Source: Olivibacter sitiensis DSM 17696 (GTDB taxonomy: Bacteria > Bacteroidota > Bacteroidia > Sphingobacteriales > Sphingobacteriaceae). From it: a DNA stretch of 64,000 bases. The stretch is taken from the NCBI RefSeq assembly GCF_000427965.1, contig NZ_ATZA01000003.1, positions 124,001-188,000 of the forward strand, read 5' to 3'. Within the stretch, counting starts at the first letter, position 1, and every line of letters starts with the position of its first letter. The notes below the pieces were generated by a model. The model was not told where the DNA came from. It made no database searches and saw only the letters and a program-made list of their open reading frames with translations. The position numbers and the translations under genes are program-made. Below are positions 1 through 8,401 of this stretch, piece after piece.

Positions 1-1150
1 GGGCTTCCATAGCCTGCTGAAAAGCACTGTCCTTATATTTATGTCGAAAGTGTTCATAGCCTTTTTGGGCCATGGTAGGCCACAATTCGCTTTGGCTCCA
101 CGCCCGTTCCCAAGTGGCATCCAAGGATTCCAGGCTAGATTCGCCCAAAAAGCCCGTTATGCCATCGCTTACCCACTCGCGAATAAGGCCCACATCGGTA
201 GCGATGACCATGCGGCATTTGGATATGGCTTCTATGGCTTCCATCGGATAGGCGCCTTCCCGGGCGGCCAATACGAGGGCATGGTGTCCTTCCAACGCCT
301 TAAGCAGGCCGTAGGAAGGAGGCAAAAACGTCACCTTATCCAATCGGTAAAAGGCGCATAGCTCTTTTAAGCCCTCCCAATTGGGACCTTCGCCCAAGAA
401 GCTGAGATACAATGGCCTATTGCGCCATTTCTCCAGCGCCATCAAATGGATAAGGAGATCGGGTCTGTTGTCAAATATATCCATTCTCCCCATACACAGC
501 AAATGCAGTTCGCCATTCGTTTCCGGCATGGGCAAAGACCTGCTGGGACTTTGCAGGGGCGTGAAAAACACGGCAGGCTCCGTGGCACTATAGTCGAGTT
601 GCGAGGCAGCGGCATGCTGCACGCTTGTAGAGGCAAAATAGATCTGCTGGGCGCCGTCAATGGCCTGCTGCATAAAAAAACGCTCCTGCGGCAATACCAT
701 TTTCTGTTCGTTCACCTGGTGGCAGAACAAGCTATAGGAAATCTGTAACTGTCTGCATATATAGGCATAGTCGAGCCCCGTCAAGCTGCAGCCTTGTGCG
801 ATGAGTACGCGCGCGGGGCGATGTGCCTTCAGCAAATGTGCCAGTGTCCACAATCGCTGGTTGTGCCGGTAGATCTCATGGCGATCGTATTCGGTGTCCA
901 GGACATGCCAGTTCAGATAGCCCTTCAGCTTTTGTCGGAACAAGAAGAAAGGGCTATAGTGCTGCTCACCCAAATGGAAGAACAAAAGGCCTTTTTTTTG
1001 CAATGCAACCTGTTTTTTGTTTTTATGAACTTTGCCGGGGTGTATGAGCGCCACCTGCTGTCCGTGACCGATCAAGCTTGCTGCCAATTGATATGCATAT
1101 ACATCGCAGGCATCGTCCGGTGAATAGCATGTATTGAGAATAAAGACCAT
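1..1150 (-). CDS. Glycosyltransferase, GT4-like (3' end cut by window edge)
   Basis: An open frame of about 383 codons runs leftward from an ATG near 1150 and is still open at base 1, so the C-terminus is missing. The N-terminus has the short hydrophobic strand and Rossmann start of a GT-B enzyme (MVFILNTCYSPDDACDVYAY). The second half has a GT4-like nucleotide-sugar domain, with LLCMGRMD, then LYLSFLGEGPNW, then REGAYPMEAIEA, where the Glu residues of the usual E-x7-E region fall. It probably transfers a sugar from a nucleotide donor in the cytoplasm. It lies 74 bp upstream of a UbiA-type gene on the same strand, so it may glycosylate the product of that cluster. The acceptor is unknown. Confidence 0.8.
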   Translation of the reverse strand, partial: MVFILNTCYSPDDACDVYAYQLAASLIGHGQQVALIHPGKVHKNKKQVALQKKGLLFFHLGEQHYSPFFLFRQKLKGYLNWHVLDTEYDRHEIYRHNQRLWTLAHLLKAHRPARVLIAQGCSLTGLDYAYICRQLQISYSLFCHQVNEQKMVLPQERFFMQQAIDGAQQIYFASTSVQHAAASQLDYSATEPAVFFTPLQSPSRSLPMPETNGELHLLCMGRMDIFDNRPDLLIHLMALEKWRNRPLYLSFLGEGPNWEGLKELCAFYRLDKVTFLPPSYGLLKALEGHHALVLAAREGAYPMEAIEAISKCRMVIATDVGLIREWVSDGITGFLGESSLESLDATWERAWSQSELWPTMAQKGYEHFRHKYKDSAFQQAMEA

Positions 1151-1224
1151 ATGCAATCTGCCTAGGCGCTTCTATAACCAAACGCCACGCAAAGATAATA
1201 CATTAATCTTTTTGTATGTCCGGC

Positions 1225-2244
1225 TCATCCCCATAGATAGCGGAAATAATGCCAAAAATCCCTCCCTACTACCCAGAGTGGCCGGTGAAATAGAACGAGG
1301 TGTGCCAGCAAGAGAAGATAGCCATATTGCCCGGCAAAGGTCACGCTTAGTAATAAAGCGACGGGCAGGAAAAACTGATAAAAGTCGAAAAGTAATATGC
1401 TATGCGCACTTCCCTTAGCACTTATTGCGTATACCAAACTATGCTTATACCTGAACTTGCGGATGTAGAGAAAAAACAAGTAAAGTGCCAAGAAGCAATA
1501 AACGGCAACCAAATTCAGCCAACAAAGCAACAATAAACAGGAGATGCATTCCAAAACGAATAGTATATATTGCACCCGCTTCAAAGACCGATCCGAAAGT
1601 GCCAACACCAATGTGCCGGTATTAGCATATGCGTCAGAGGCCTTGTCCTGATATTGGTGCCATAGGATAGCGCGTATGCCATAGCACCAGGAACAAAGTG
1701 CGACCAATAAATAAAGCGGACCAATAACGTCCACTTGTAACATGACTCCCATAAAATACAGTGAAAAAACGCTGGGTAGCATGCTTTCTCCCAAGGCTAC
1801 TACCAAAACACCCCAAATACCCCTGTCTTTTAAGCGGAAAGGCCGAACGGAATATAGGACAAAAGCCAGGTAATTGGTCAAAGCCAAGAGTATCGCTGTG
1901 CCGGTAGGCAATATCCGATTGCAAAACAGGGCAGCAAGCACCGTGACCGCGAGCAACAGACCGAAACGCTGGGAAGTCGACAGTCTTGCCATCATATTGG
2001 ATTTGCCAGCCAATCGATCGCTGCGTATATCTGTCAAGTCGTTGACCACACTGGCGAAAGAAGCTCCCAAAACAAAATAGACCAATAGCAAAAATATGCT
2101 ACAGAGCACTTTCGTGCCACCATAACCTGTATACGCTGGCAATAGGTAAGCCATGGCAAGTATGGATGGAATCTTATAGTTCCACCAATCTTTAAAACGA
2201 ACCAAACCTAGCAGTGCGGGCATTTTCATTTTTGTTGCTGTCAC
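1225..2244 (-). CDS. UbiA-superfamily prenyltransferase
   Basis: 339-residue polytopic membrane protein. The first Asp-rich motif NDLTDIRSD (residues 68-76) matches the NDxxDxxxD signature that binds Mg-prenyl diphosphate in UbiA enzymes. RPFRLKDRG near 134-142 and a second acidic patch, YQDKASD near 198-204, fit the second conserved loop. Several hydrophobic segments follow, as expected for the all-helical membrane fold. The family moves a polyprenyl group to an aromatic or phospho-sugar acceptor; neither substrate can be read here. The gene sits 20 bp downstream of an ABC exporter on the same strand and near two reductases of the geranylgeranyl-reductase family. This supports a role in making a prenylated compound rather than housekeeping quinone synthesis. 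Alternative: an MenA/UbiA quinone enzyme. Confidence 0.82.
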   Translation of the reverse strand: MTATKMKMPALLGLVRFKDWWNYKIPSILAMAYLLPAYTGYGGTKVLCSIFLLLVYFVLGASFASVVNDLTDIRSDRLAGKSNMMARLSTSQRFGLLLAVTVLAALFCNRILPTGTAILLALTNYLAFVLYSVRPFRLKDRGIWGVLVVALGESMLPSVFSLYFMGVMLQVDVIGPLYLLVALCSWCYGIRAILWHQYQDKASDAYANTGTLVLALSDRSLKRVQYILFVLECISCLLLLCWLNLVAVYCFLALYLFFLYIRKFRYKHSLVYAISAKGSAHSILLFDFYQFFLPVALLLSVTFAGQYGYLLLLAHLVLFHRPLWVVGRDFWHYFRYLWG

Positions 2245-2264
2245 GTTTTTGCCTTATGCATCTT

Positions 2265-4181
2265 TCAATTATTGGCACCGCTCTTTGTATCCCCCAGATC
2301 ACTTCGCAGAAAATCTGCATAAGCCCCCTCTTCATTTTTTAGCACCGAGGGGGTTCCTTCCTGCACGATGCATCCATCCCGTAGCACATAAATATAGTCG
2401 GCCTGCTCTATAGCCGATGGCCGATGGCTAATGAGCAGGATACCCTTGTCTCTATATTCGGCTTTCAAGAAGCGAAACAGGTCACGTTCAGCCTGCACAT
2501 CCAGCGCACTGGTCGCTTCGTCTAATACTAGAAATGGCGCATCGCTGTAAAAAGCCCTCGCGATGGCCATTTTTTGCCATTGCCCCATACTTACCTCGTG
2601 GCCATGTTCAAACAAACGCCCCATCTGCGCTTCGTAACTTTCGGGAAACTGCTCGATATACTGGTATGCACCGCTACTACGGGCCGCCCGGTGCATTTTC
2701 TTTTCATCCAGCTCACGCGCTATATCGCCCAAAGCGATATTTTCCTTCACAGTAAACTGGTAGCGCACAAAATCCTGAAACACCTGAGCGATCTGCTTGC
2801 GGTAGTTCTCAAGTGTATAGTTCCGAATATCCACTCCATCGTAAGTGATGGTTCCTTCCGTAGGGTCGTAAAGGCGGTGCAACAGCTTCACGAGCGAACT
2901 TTTGCCAGCACCGTTCAGCCCCACTATGGCAATGATCTTCCCTTGCGGCAAATATAGGTCAATCCCCTTCAGTACCCATTTATCCGTATCGGGATAATGG
3001 AAAGCTACCTGTCTGAAACTGATAACATGATCATTTCTCCCTCCTTTTTCTATCGGTTTCTCCCCCATTTGCATTTCGTTCTTTAGATCGAATAATTCAA
3101 ACAGGTTGCCCACCAAGATATGCTGATGGTATAAGGCAGAAAGAGAAGAAGCTAAGCCGATCAAAATGGTGAAACACTGAAAAAAGGCCACCAGGAAAAT
3201 GGTAATGTCTCCTATTCCCGTTTCGCGATGCACAATGGATTGAGCAATAATGGCCACGCAAATGAAGAAAGCTCCCGTGGTGAGAGAGGTGGTAAGCCAT
3301 TCGGCCCAGGCCCTTTTTCTCGTAAGTTGCAGACGCTCGGTTATCAGCTGCGTTTTTTTTTGCTTATAGCCTTCCTTGAAAAAAGTTCCCAACCCGTAGG
3401 TTCTTACTTCCTTTGCCGCCGCATTGGAGCTCAGCAGTTCGCCCAGGTATTGGGCTTCTCGCTCTAAATGGGTGTTTTTCAAATGCAGGCGGTATTGCAG
3501 ATCGGCATAATGGATACGCACCAACAAGGTGGGAATGACAAATATAGCCAGCACTGGCAGAAGCAGCCAATGGATGCTGATCAGTATCCATGCTATGGCC
3601 CCTAGAGACAGGACATGCTTTAGAATATCTACCAAGGTTCTAACTACCGCATTGGGATTGGCCGCCCTTGCCCGCATATACAGATCGTAGTAATACGCGC
3701 GTTCGAAATAGGCAAAATCCATGTTCATGGCATGGCTCTGCAGACGCTCATCCAATTCAAGCTCTACCATACTTGCCTGCTTGTCCGTGAGGTAGCTCGT
3801 GAAACTTCTCAAGCTCACGTAAACCACGCCAACTGCCGCAGTCAACAGCAGGTGCCAGTATAGGTCTTCGTTGCTCATGAGCGAACCTTGACTGATGGCC
3901 TCGGCAAGGTAGTCAATAAGGCCACGCAAAAGATATAGGGTGTAATAGAAACTGAGATTTTCCAACAAAATGAAAAACAACATCTTCCCGGTGAGTTGCG
4001 GGTTCAATTGCCAAACCATCTTTATGGTACGCCCCACCAATAGCAAGGTACGAAGTTTGGGCTCTTGCTGTTTAATAAATTGCTGCATATACTTCCGTCT
4101 CAGAATGTCTAAAAGTACCTCACGCACAGGTACCGGCATGTGTAATCGTAGACCTAACCGTATCCAATAAGCGGTTAACAC
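2265..4181 (-). CDS. ABC exporter, fused permease-ATPase, lantibiotic/peptide-exporter-like
   Basis: 638 residues from a GTG; ATG codons at residues 15 and 32 are alternative starts. An N-terminal six-helix transmembrane domain (about 60-350) is followed by a nucleotide-binding domain. Walker A is GLNGAGKSS (421-429). The signature is SMGQWQKMAIARAF (531-544), which departs from LSGGQ. Walker B is FLVLDEATSALD, and the H-loop is LLISHRP. The GQWQK form is typical of exporters such as those of lantibiotic clusters, where the ATPase and permease are fused without a peptidase domain; no C39 peptidase is seen. It probably exports or flips the product made by the neighbouring UbiA, glycosyltransferase and flavoprotein genes. 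The Leu/Gly loss in the signature is odd but common in this subgroup. Confidence 0.85.
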   Translation of the reverse strand: MLTAYWIRLGLRLHMPVPVREVLLDILRRKYMQQFIKQQEPKLRTLLLVGRTIKMVWQLNPQLTGKMLFFILLENLSFYYTLYLLRGLIDYLAEAISQGSLMSNEDLYWHLLLTAAVGVVYVSLRSFTSYLTDKQASMVELELDERLQSHAMNMDFAYFERAYYYDLYMRARAANPNAVVRTLVDILKHVLSLGAIAWILISIHWLLLPVLAIFVIPTLLVRIHYADLQYRLHLKNTHLEREAQYLGELLSSNAAAKEVRTYGLGTFFKEGYKQKKTQLITERLQLTRKRAWAEWLTTSLTTGAFFICVAIIAQSIVHRETGIGDITIFLVAFFQCFTILIGLASSLSALYHQHILVGNLFELFDLKNEMQMGEKPIEKGGRNDHVISFRQVAFHYPDTDKWVLKGIDLYLPQGKIIAIVGLNGAGKSSLVKLLHRLYDPTEGTITYDGVDIRNYTLENYRKQIAQVFQDFVRYQFTVKENIALGDIARELDEKKMHRAARSSGAYQYIEQFPESYEAQMGRLFEHGHEVSMGQWQKMAIARAFYSDAPFLVLDEATSALDVQAERDLFRFLKAEYRDKGILLISHRPSAIEQADYIYVLRDGCIVQEGTPSVLKNEEGAYADFLRSDLGDTKSGANN

Positions 4182-4399
4182 AGTCCAAAGGCATTAAAGT
4201 GTCACAAACATAAAAAAAATATTGGATGAATATCTGATTGACCCCGAAATACCCAAACAACAGAAAATATATCGCATTTTTATCACATAAACAAATAAAA
4301 ATACTTTAATCATATTTTTTTACCAAAAAATATTTGTCAATACGATCATTATTCCGTTTTTTTAACACTCAATCACGATAAACGGGAGTAGCGAGACCG
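4182..4399. promoter_or_regulatory. Divergent AT-rich intergenic region
   Basis: About 218 bp between the leftward exporter and the rightward flavoprotein genes. It is much richer in A/T than either flanking gene and must hold promoters for both directions. No convincing TAnnTTTG box with a -33 partner was identified, so no specific promoter is called. Confidence 0.4.
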
Positions 4400-5641
4400 A
4401 TGGACGGCAAGTATGTGGAGGTACTGATTATAGGTTGTGGACCTGCAGGGGCTACGGCCTCACTGGCGTTGAGCAAACACAATATAGCACATGTACTATT
4501 AGATAAGGCAGTATTCCCCCGCGACAAAGTATGTGGCGATTCATTCAGTTATAAGGGGATATCGGTGCTGCAACAAATAGACCCCGAATTGCTTCCCCGT
4601 TTTTTTGCGGAATACCCCTACTCTCCCATATACGGCCTACACGTCAGCAGTCCAGAAAACCCTGGTATCGATTTCACTTTCACTCCAGACGCCTTTAGCG
4701 GCATAGCTCCCGGCTTCATAGCCAAACGCGTCGATTTCGACTATTTTCTGTACAAATATGTGAAAGAAAAAGGGGCGACCGTGCACGAAGGTGTGGTGGT
4801 AAAAGAGATTAAACGGGAGTCGGACGGTCTCAGCGTGAGCTATATGAAAAACGGGATCTTATCTACTTACCGCTGCAAGGTGCTCATAGCGGCCGATGGC
4901 AATAAAGGTATCTGCCGTCAATTGCTCGAAAAAAAACGACAAAAACAGCAAGATTTGGTAGCTTTGAGGGGCTATTTTCAGGGTATTGACAACCCAGCGC
5001 CAGATAAGCTTATAGAACTTCATTTTGTAAAAGATATTTTGCCGGGATATTTATGGATTTTTCCTTTGCCCAATGGAGGAGCCAATGTGGGACTTGGCAT
5101 AGATCCTTCCGGACAAAAAAGCGATCAGCCATTGCGCGAGGTATTTCAGCATCAAATCGAGCAGCACCCGCTTTTTAGCGAACGCTTTCGCCATGCCCAG
5201 CTAGTGGGCCCTATAAAGGGCTGGAGCCTGCCTGTACATGCCACTATCAAGGAGTTCTGCGCAGATCGTGTATTATATACTGGCGATGCTGCCCAACTGG
5301 TAAACCCGCTGACCGGGGAAGGCCTCGGACAGGCAATACTAAGCGGCTATATGGCAGCCGAGGCAGTAGTGAAAGCCGTTCGTTCGCAATCTTTTGGCAA
5401 GTCTTTCTTTCACGCACATTATGCCCAACCCCTATGGAAAAAGCTACGGAAGGAAATCCTTATGAGTAGGTCGGCAGTCAAGTTTATGGAAAAATACCCT
5501 AAGCTATTTGGCCTAATAGGCAAAAAACTGTATAATAGTCCTACTTTTTACCGTTTTGCCGCAGACTTGGCGGACAACAAGCCTCAGCTTGCCAATCTGC
5601 TAAGGCCTTCTTTTTATTGGAAAGTATGGAAAAATAAATAA
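4400..5641 (+). CDS. FAD-dependent oxidoreductase, geranylgeranyl-reductase family (copy 1)
   Basis: 413 residues. The N-terminal dinucleotide-binding motif GCGPAGA (12-18) is followed by FPRDKVCGD (39-47), the Cys-containing loop typical of the geranylgeranyl-reductase/FixC group. The FAD ribityl-binding motif YTGDAAQLVNPLTGEGLGQA lies near 293-312. The family reduces isoprenoid double bonds or hydroxylates and halogenates related substrates. No Lys-containing halogenase WxWxIP motif was noticed. The stop codon abuts the ATG of the next gene with no spacer, so the pair is an operon and likely translationally coupled. Next to UbiA and an exporter, the simplest role is saturation or oxidation of a prenyl chain. 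The exact reaction is unknown. Confidence 0.82.
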   Translation: MDGKYVEVLIIGCGPAGATASLALSKHNIAHVLLDKAVFPRDKVCGDSFSYKGISVLQQIDPELLPRFFAEYPYSPIYGLHVSSPENPGIDFTFTPDAFSGIAPGFIAKRVDFDYFLYKYVKEKGATVHEGVVVKEIKRESDGLSVSYMKNGILSTYRCKVLIAADGNKGICRQLLEKKRQKQQDLVALRGYFQGIDNPAPDKLIELHFVKDILPGYLWIFPLPNGGANVGLGIDPSGQKSDQPLREVFQHQIEQHPLFSERFRHAQLVGPIKGWSLPVHATIKEFCADRVLYTGDAAQLVNPLTGEGLGQAILSGYMAAEAVVKAVRSQSFGKSFFHAHYAQPLWKKLRKEILMSRSAVKFMEKYPKLFGLIGKKLYNSPTFYRFAADLADNKPQLANLLRPSFYWKVWKNK

Positions 5642-6838
5642 ATGCGCATGCCCCATTTCAGCATTCCTATCGTCATTATTGGCAGTGGCCCAGCGGGCTG
5701 CACCTGTTCATTGCAACTCAGTAAACAGGGCATACATCATTGGCTAATGGATAAGGAGTCCTTTCCGCGCGACAAGGTCTGCGGAGATGGTTTTGGCTAT
5801 CGGGTAATGCGTACATTAAAGGAAATAGACGGGCTATTTCCTCAAAAATTTTTCCCTCAAACTTCTCATTCGCCCATAGCTGGTATACGGATTTTCGCTC
5901 CCAACCGCAAGTTCTTACAGTTTACCTTTCAGGAAGCGCTGGATCCCTTGATGCCTCCCGGCTTCACCTGCACCCGTAGGGATTTTGACAATTACCTATA
6001 CCAAAGCACCAGCAGCACCTATTGCAGCAAGAAAAACCCGGTTACGATAGTAGACATCCTTAAGCGCAACGAAGGTTATGAAATCACCTATAGAGAGGAG
6101 ACAGATTTGCTTCAACATGTGCGCTGCCAACTGCTGATTGCGGCAGATGGAGAGCAAGGGATTAGCCATAAATACATTGGCTCCAAAACGGTAAAGGCAC
6201 CGCTCATTGCGGCCAGAGCCTATTTTAAGGGGGTAGGTGGAATAGACAAGAGACTGATAGAGGTCCATTTCCTCAAGAAAAGCATTCCAGGATATGTATG
6301 GCTCTTTCCTCTTGAAGATGACAGGGTAAACGTAGGATTGATACTCCCACGGACGCTGGTGAAAGAGAAGGAAATCCATGTGCGGCAATTTCTGACCCGG
6401 TTGTTGCAAGAAGACCCCCTGTTTGCAGAGCGCTTTGCGCAGGCGCGCCCCATCAGCGGCACCAAGGGATGGAGCCTGGCCAGCAAATTTGTCCCATCGA
6501 GCTTATGCGGCGATCATTACCTTTTGGTGGGCGACCGTGCCAATCTCGTGGACCCCATCACTGGAGAAGGAATAGGCAATGCCGTGTGGAGCGGCTATCA
6601 GGCGGCCAAGGCCGCCAATGAAGCCCTGCAAAAGCAGGACTTTCGGGCGGCCTTCTTAAAACAGCATTATGCCGATATTATCGGTAAGCAACTGTCCAAA
6701 GAGTTTGCCTTCAGCAAAAAACTGGGATTCTTATTGCGCTATCCCTTTATCCTCAATATCATAGCCTCAAGCGCACAAAAACGAGGTTGGCTATACCGCT
6801 CGCTAATGAAGCTGTTTGGATATGGAAAGAGGGGGTAA
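5642..6838 (+). CDS. FAD-dependent oxidoreductase, geranylgeranyl-reductase family (copy 2)
   Basis: 398 residues and a clear paralogue of the gene upstream. It has GSGPAGC (14-20), then FPRDKVCGDG (41-50), then the GD motif in VGDRANLVDPITGEGIGNA near 300. Both copies share the C-terminal layout of short hydrophobic helices (LLRYPFILNI here), which may dock them on the membrane. The start directly follows the upstream TAA. Its last 36 bp overlap the convergent CHAP-domain gene, an unusual tail-to-tail overlap that suggests the downstream cassette arrived or shifted later. Two tandem copies may act on successive double bonds or form a heterodimer; this is inference. Confidence 0.8.
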   Translation: MRMPHFSIPIVIIGSGPAGCTCSLQLSKQGIHHWLMDKESFPRDKVCGDGFGYRVMRTLKEIDGLFPQKFFPQTSHSPIAGIRIFAPNRKFLQFTFQEALDPLMPPGFTCTRRDFDNYLYQSTSSTYCSKKNPVTIVDILKRNEGYEITYREETDLLQHVRCQLLIAADGEQGISHKYIGSKTVKAPLIAARAYFKGVGGIDKRLIEVHFLKKSIPGYVWLFPLEDDRVNVGLILPRTLVKEKEIHVRQFLTRLLQEDPLFAERFAQARPISGTKGWSLASKFVPSSLCGDHYLLVGDRANLVDPITGEGIGNAVWSGYQAAKAANEALQKQDFRAAFLKQHYADIIGKQLSKEFAFSKKLGFLLRYPFILNIIASSAQKRGWLYRSLMKLFGYGKRG

Positions 6839-7462
6839 CCAATCGGCCAGGGCATGGATGGTCTTGATTGGCCTGCGCTTGCGGTACACGCCATCGCCCT
6901 CGCGGCTACCAACCTCGTTGGTATTGCCCTCCACCGTGATGAGGGTGCTTCCCTCCACCCCGTCCACAAAGCCGCAATGGCCTATGCGCCCCAGCGAGGG
7001 GTAGTAGATGCCGAATACCAGGCCTAATGATTGTTGCGCGTTCTGTGTTGCGCCTTGCGAGGGCGAACGTGCGACCGAATGCCCACTGCCGATAGCCGAT
7101 AGCTGTACCTGTTTTGCCTTGGGGAAAAGGGCGGCGGCCCAGGCCGTTCTTGGTTCCTTCAAGCCCGCCTGGCCGTATACCCAGCTCACGAAGGCCGCGC
7201 ACCAGGCATTGCCCTTGCCCAGGCCGCAGTAGCGCAGGTATGCCTCCACCCTGCTCCCATCGTTCTTGCCAGTGGCCTCGCGCACGCCTATCTCGGCCGT
7301 GTAGATGTCCCTGATCTTTTGCTGGAGGGGGTTTTGGGGCGAATGGCTATTGGGCGAATGGCTATTCGCCCTTACTACTACTACGGTGTAGTGGGGTTGG
7401 GCTCCGCCCAAGGCTATGCCGAGACCTAGCAGGACATAGCTTATCATGATTATTGCTTTCAT
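6803..7462 (-). CDS. Secreted CHAP-domain peptidoglycan amidase/endopeptidase
   Basis: 219 residues starting with a hydrophobic signal segment (1-20) that ends near GGAQ. The CHAP (NlpC/P60-like) domain shows the catalytic Cys in NAWCAAFVSWVY (Cys88), His in GRIGHCGFV (His162) and a following Asn in TVEGNTNEVG (Asn180), a complete Cys-His-Asn set. Enzymes of this family cut peptide or amide bonds in the cell wall. Short tandem repeats (NSHSP twice near 33-42) form a linker after the signal. The gene follows a small membrane protein, a lipoprotein and DUF6266-like genes on the same strand, a set resembling a phage lysis module. It could also be an ordinary cell-wall hydrolase. Confidence 0.82.
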   Translation of the reverse strand: MKAIIMISYVLLGLGIALGGAQPHYTVVVVRANSHSPNSHSPQNPLQQKIRDIYTAEIGVREATGKNDGSRVEAYLRYCGLGKGNAWCAAFVSWVYGQAGLKEPRTAWAAALFPKAKQVQLSAIGSGHSVARSPSQGATQNAQQSLGLVFGIYYPSLGRIGHCGFVDGVEGSTLITVEGNTNEVGSREGDGVYRKRRPIKTIHALADWLPPLSISKQLH

Positions 7463-7926
7463 TAGTTGTACGTTTTAGGGTGTAAGTTTTCTGGCGCAGC
7501 ACGATGGCCCAGTAAAGGCACGAGATTTTGTACCTCTACGGGCAACCCATTTCCCCACGCTCTTTCCCTTCCGGCCCTCAAGCCGGGCCAGGGCTTTTAC
7601 TTTCTTTGCAAGCGCGAAAGAAAGTAAACAAAGAACGCTTTTGCGGCTGGGGAAAGTTTGCTGGATTCTGGTGGCCTCTACCAGATGGACGCTAGGCTTC
7701 GCTGCATCCATCCCTTTGACCCGCAAGCCACCAAAATCCCGAGACGCAAACTTTCCAAGGCCGCCCTGCATAGTGCCGCCTGCCTGCGCCGCAATTTCTA
7801 CCGTCCGCAAGCTCCTATACATGTTCCCCCTCCCCGCGCCCAGTGCCACCGCGCCCCTCCCGTTTTGACGGGACAGGCTCTCCAAAGGGGACAGTATAGT
7901 GCAGGCGCAAGATTTTGCGCCTGTAC
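7463..7926. repeat. Non-coding palindromic repeat region
   Basis: About 460 bp with no credible gene. It is built of inverted repeats: TTTACTTTCTTT at 7596-7607 pairs perfectly with 7617-7628 around a 9-nt loop. GGAAAGTTTGC at 7651-7661 pairs with 7746-7756, and inside that arm GGATT (7663) and TGGTGGC (7669) pair with 7735 and 7727. A nested GATGGA/TCCATC pair lies at 7684 and 7707. The design resembles a non-autonomous palindromic element (MITE- or REP-like) or a transcribed long hairpin. A long frame crossing it on the minus strand has atypical composition and is not accepted as a gene. Confidence 0.6.
7651..7756. repeat. Long imperfect inverted repeat
   Basis: The arms match over three blocks: an 11-bp end block, a 5-bp block and a 7-bp block, separated by a short internal loop of unequal length. 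The central part is about 50 nt and holds its own short hairpin. It lies between the CHAP gene and the small membrane-protein gene, downstream of the latter. Confidence 0.6.
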
Positions 7927-8280
7927 TTACAGCAAAGCGGCCAAGGCTGCCACAAAGGCATAGAGCAGCAGCACGAATAGGGCAAAGTAGATAACCACTT
8001 TTTGCCAGCTGAGCAGGGACTTGAAATTGCGTTCCAGGTGCTCGCTGGCATACTCGCCCAGCACGGGCCAGTGCCGATGCAGCAGCCAAAGGCTCAGCAG
8101 TATGAAGCTGCATACCGAAATGGCCGCCAGCAGGATGGCGCTCAGTATGCCGGGGTCTATGGGTGCCGAGGTGATGTCTACCATGCGCACCACCGGCGGG
8201 AAGATGAAATACCCTACCATCATTAGAGAGAACAGCAGCACTATGCTGTGTTTTTTGATGTCTATTTGTAATTGTTCCAT
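7927..8280 (-). CDS. Small membrane protein, holin-like in context
   Basis: 117 residues with three or so hydrophobic segments: about 13-31 (SIVLLFSLMMVGYFIFPPVV region), 44-68 (ILSAILLAAISVCSFILLSL) and 95-117 (VVIYFALFVLLLYAFVAALA). A charged loop near 70-92 lies between the last two. The product sits in the inner membrane. I do not recognise a named family. Size, topology and position between a small lipoprotein and a CHAP hydrolase suggest a holin-like role, letting the hydrolase or another protein cross the membrane. That function is inference. Composition is richer in G/C than the later parts of the window. Confidence 0.65.
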   Translation of the reverse strand: MEQLQIDIKKHSIVLLFSLMMVGYFIFPPVVRMVDITSAPIDPGILSAILLAAISVCSFILLSLWLLHRHWPVLGEYASEHLERNFKSLLSWQKVVIYFALFVLLLYAFVAALAALL

Positions 8281-8401
8281 TTTTTTTAGATATGAGATGT
8301 GCGATATGAGATATGAGACTAGAGCGAACGCCCGACTTGTAGGTCTTAAGTTTTAAAAATTCCAAGTGGCTATGCCACATCCCCGATTTACAACTTACTA
8401 C

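Noticed and set aside
1-6838. Archaeal-type ether-lipid pathway
   Set aside because: UbiA plus geranylgeranyl reductases recall that pathway, but no glycerol-1-phosphate dehydrogenase or GGGP-synthase-like gene is present in the window.
4400-6838. Flavin-dependent halogenases
   Set aside because: The sequences have the Cys loop of geranylgeranyl reductases and lack the WxWxIP-type halogenase motif.
7500-7930. Diversity-generating retroelement or retron
   Set aside because: Repeats were noticed near variable-looking genes, but no reverse transcriptase gene is present in the window.
7475-8380. A 301-codon minus-strand frame across the repeat region
   Set aside because: It runs through inverted repeats and over the small membrane-protein gene in another frame; its sequence is Arg/Ala/His-rich without domain features, so it is a chance frame in GC-rich DNA.
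8281-8401. Short GATATGAGA-like tandem repeats upstream of the small membrane protein
   Set aside because: Only a few imperfect units in low-complexity sequence; no functional reading is supported.
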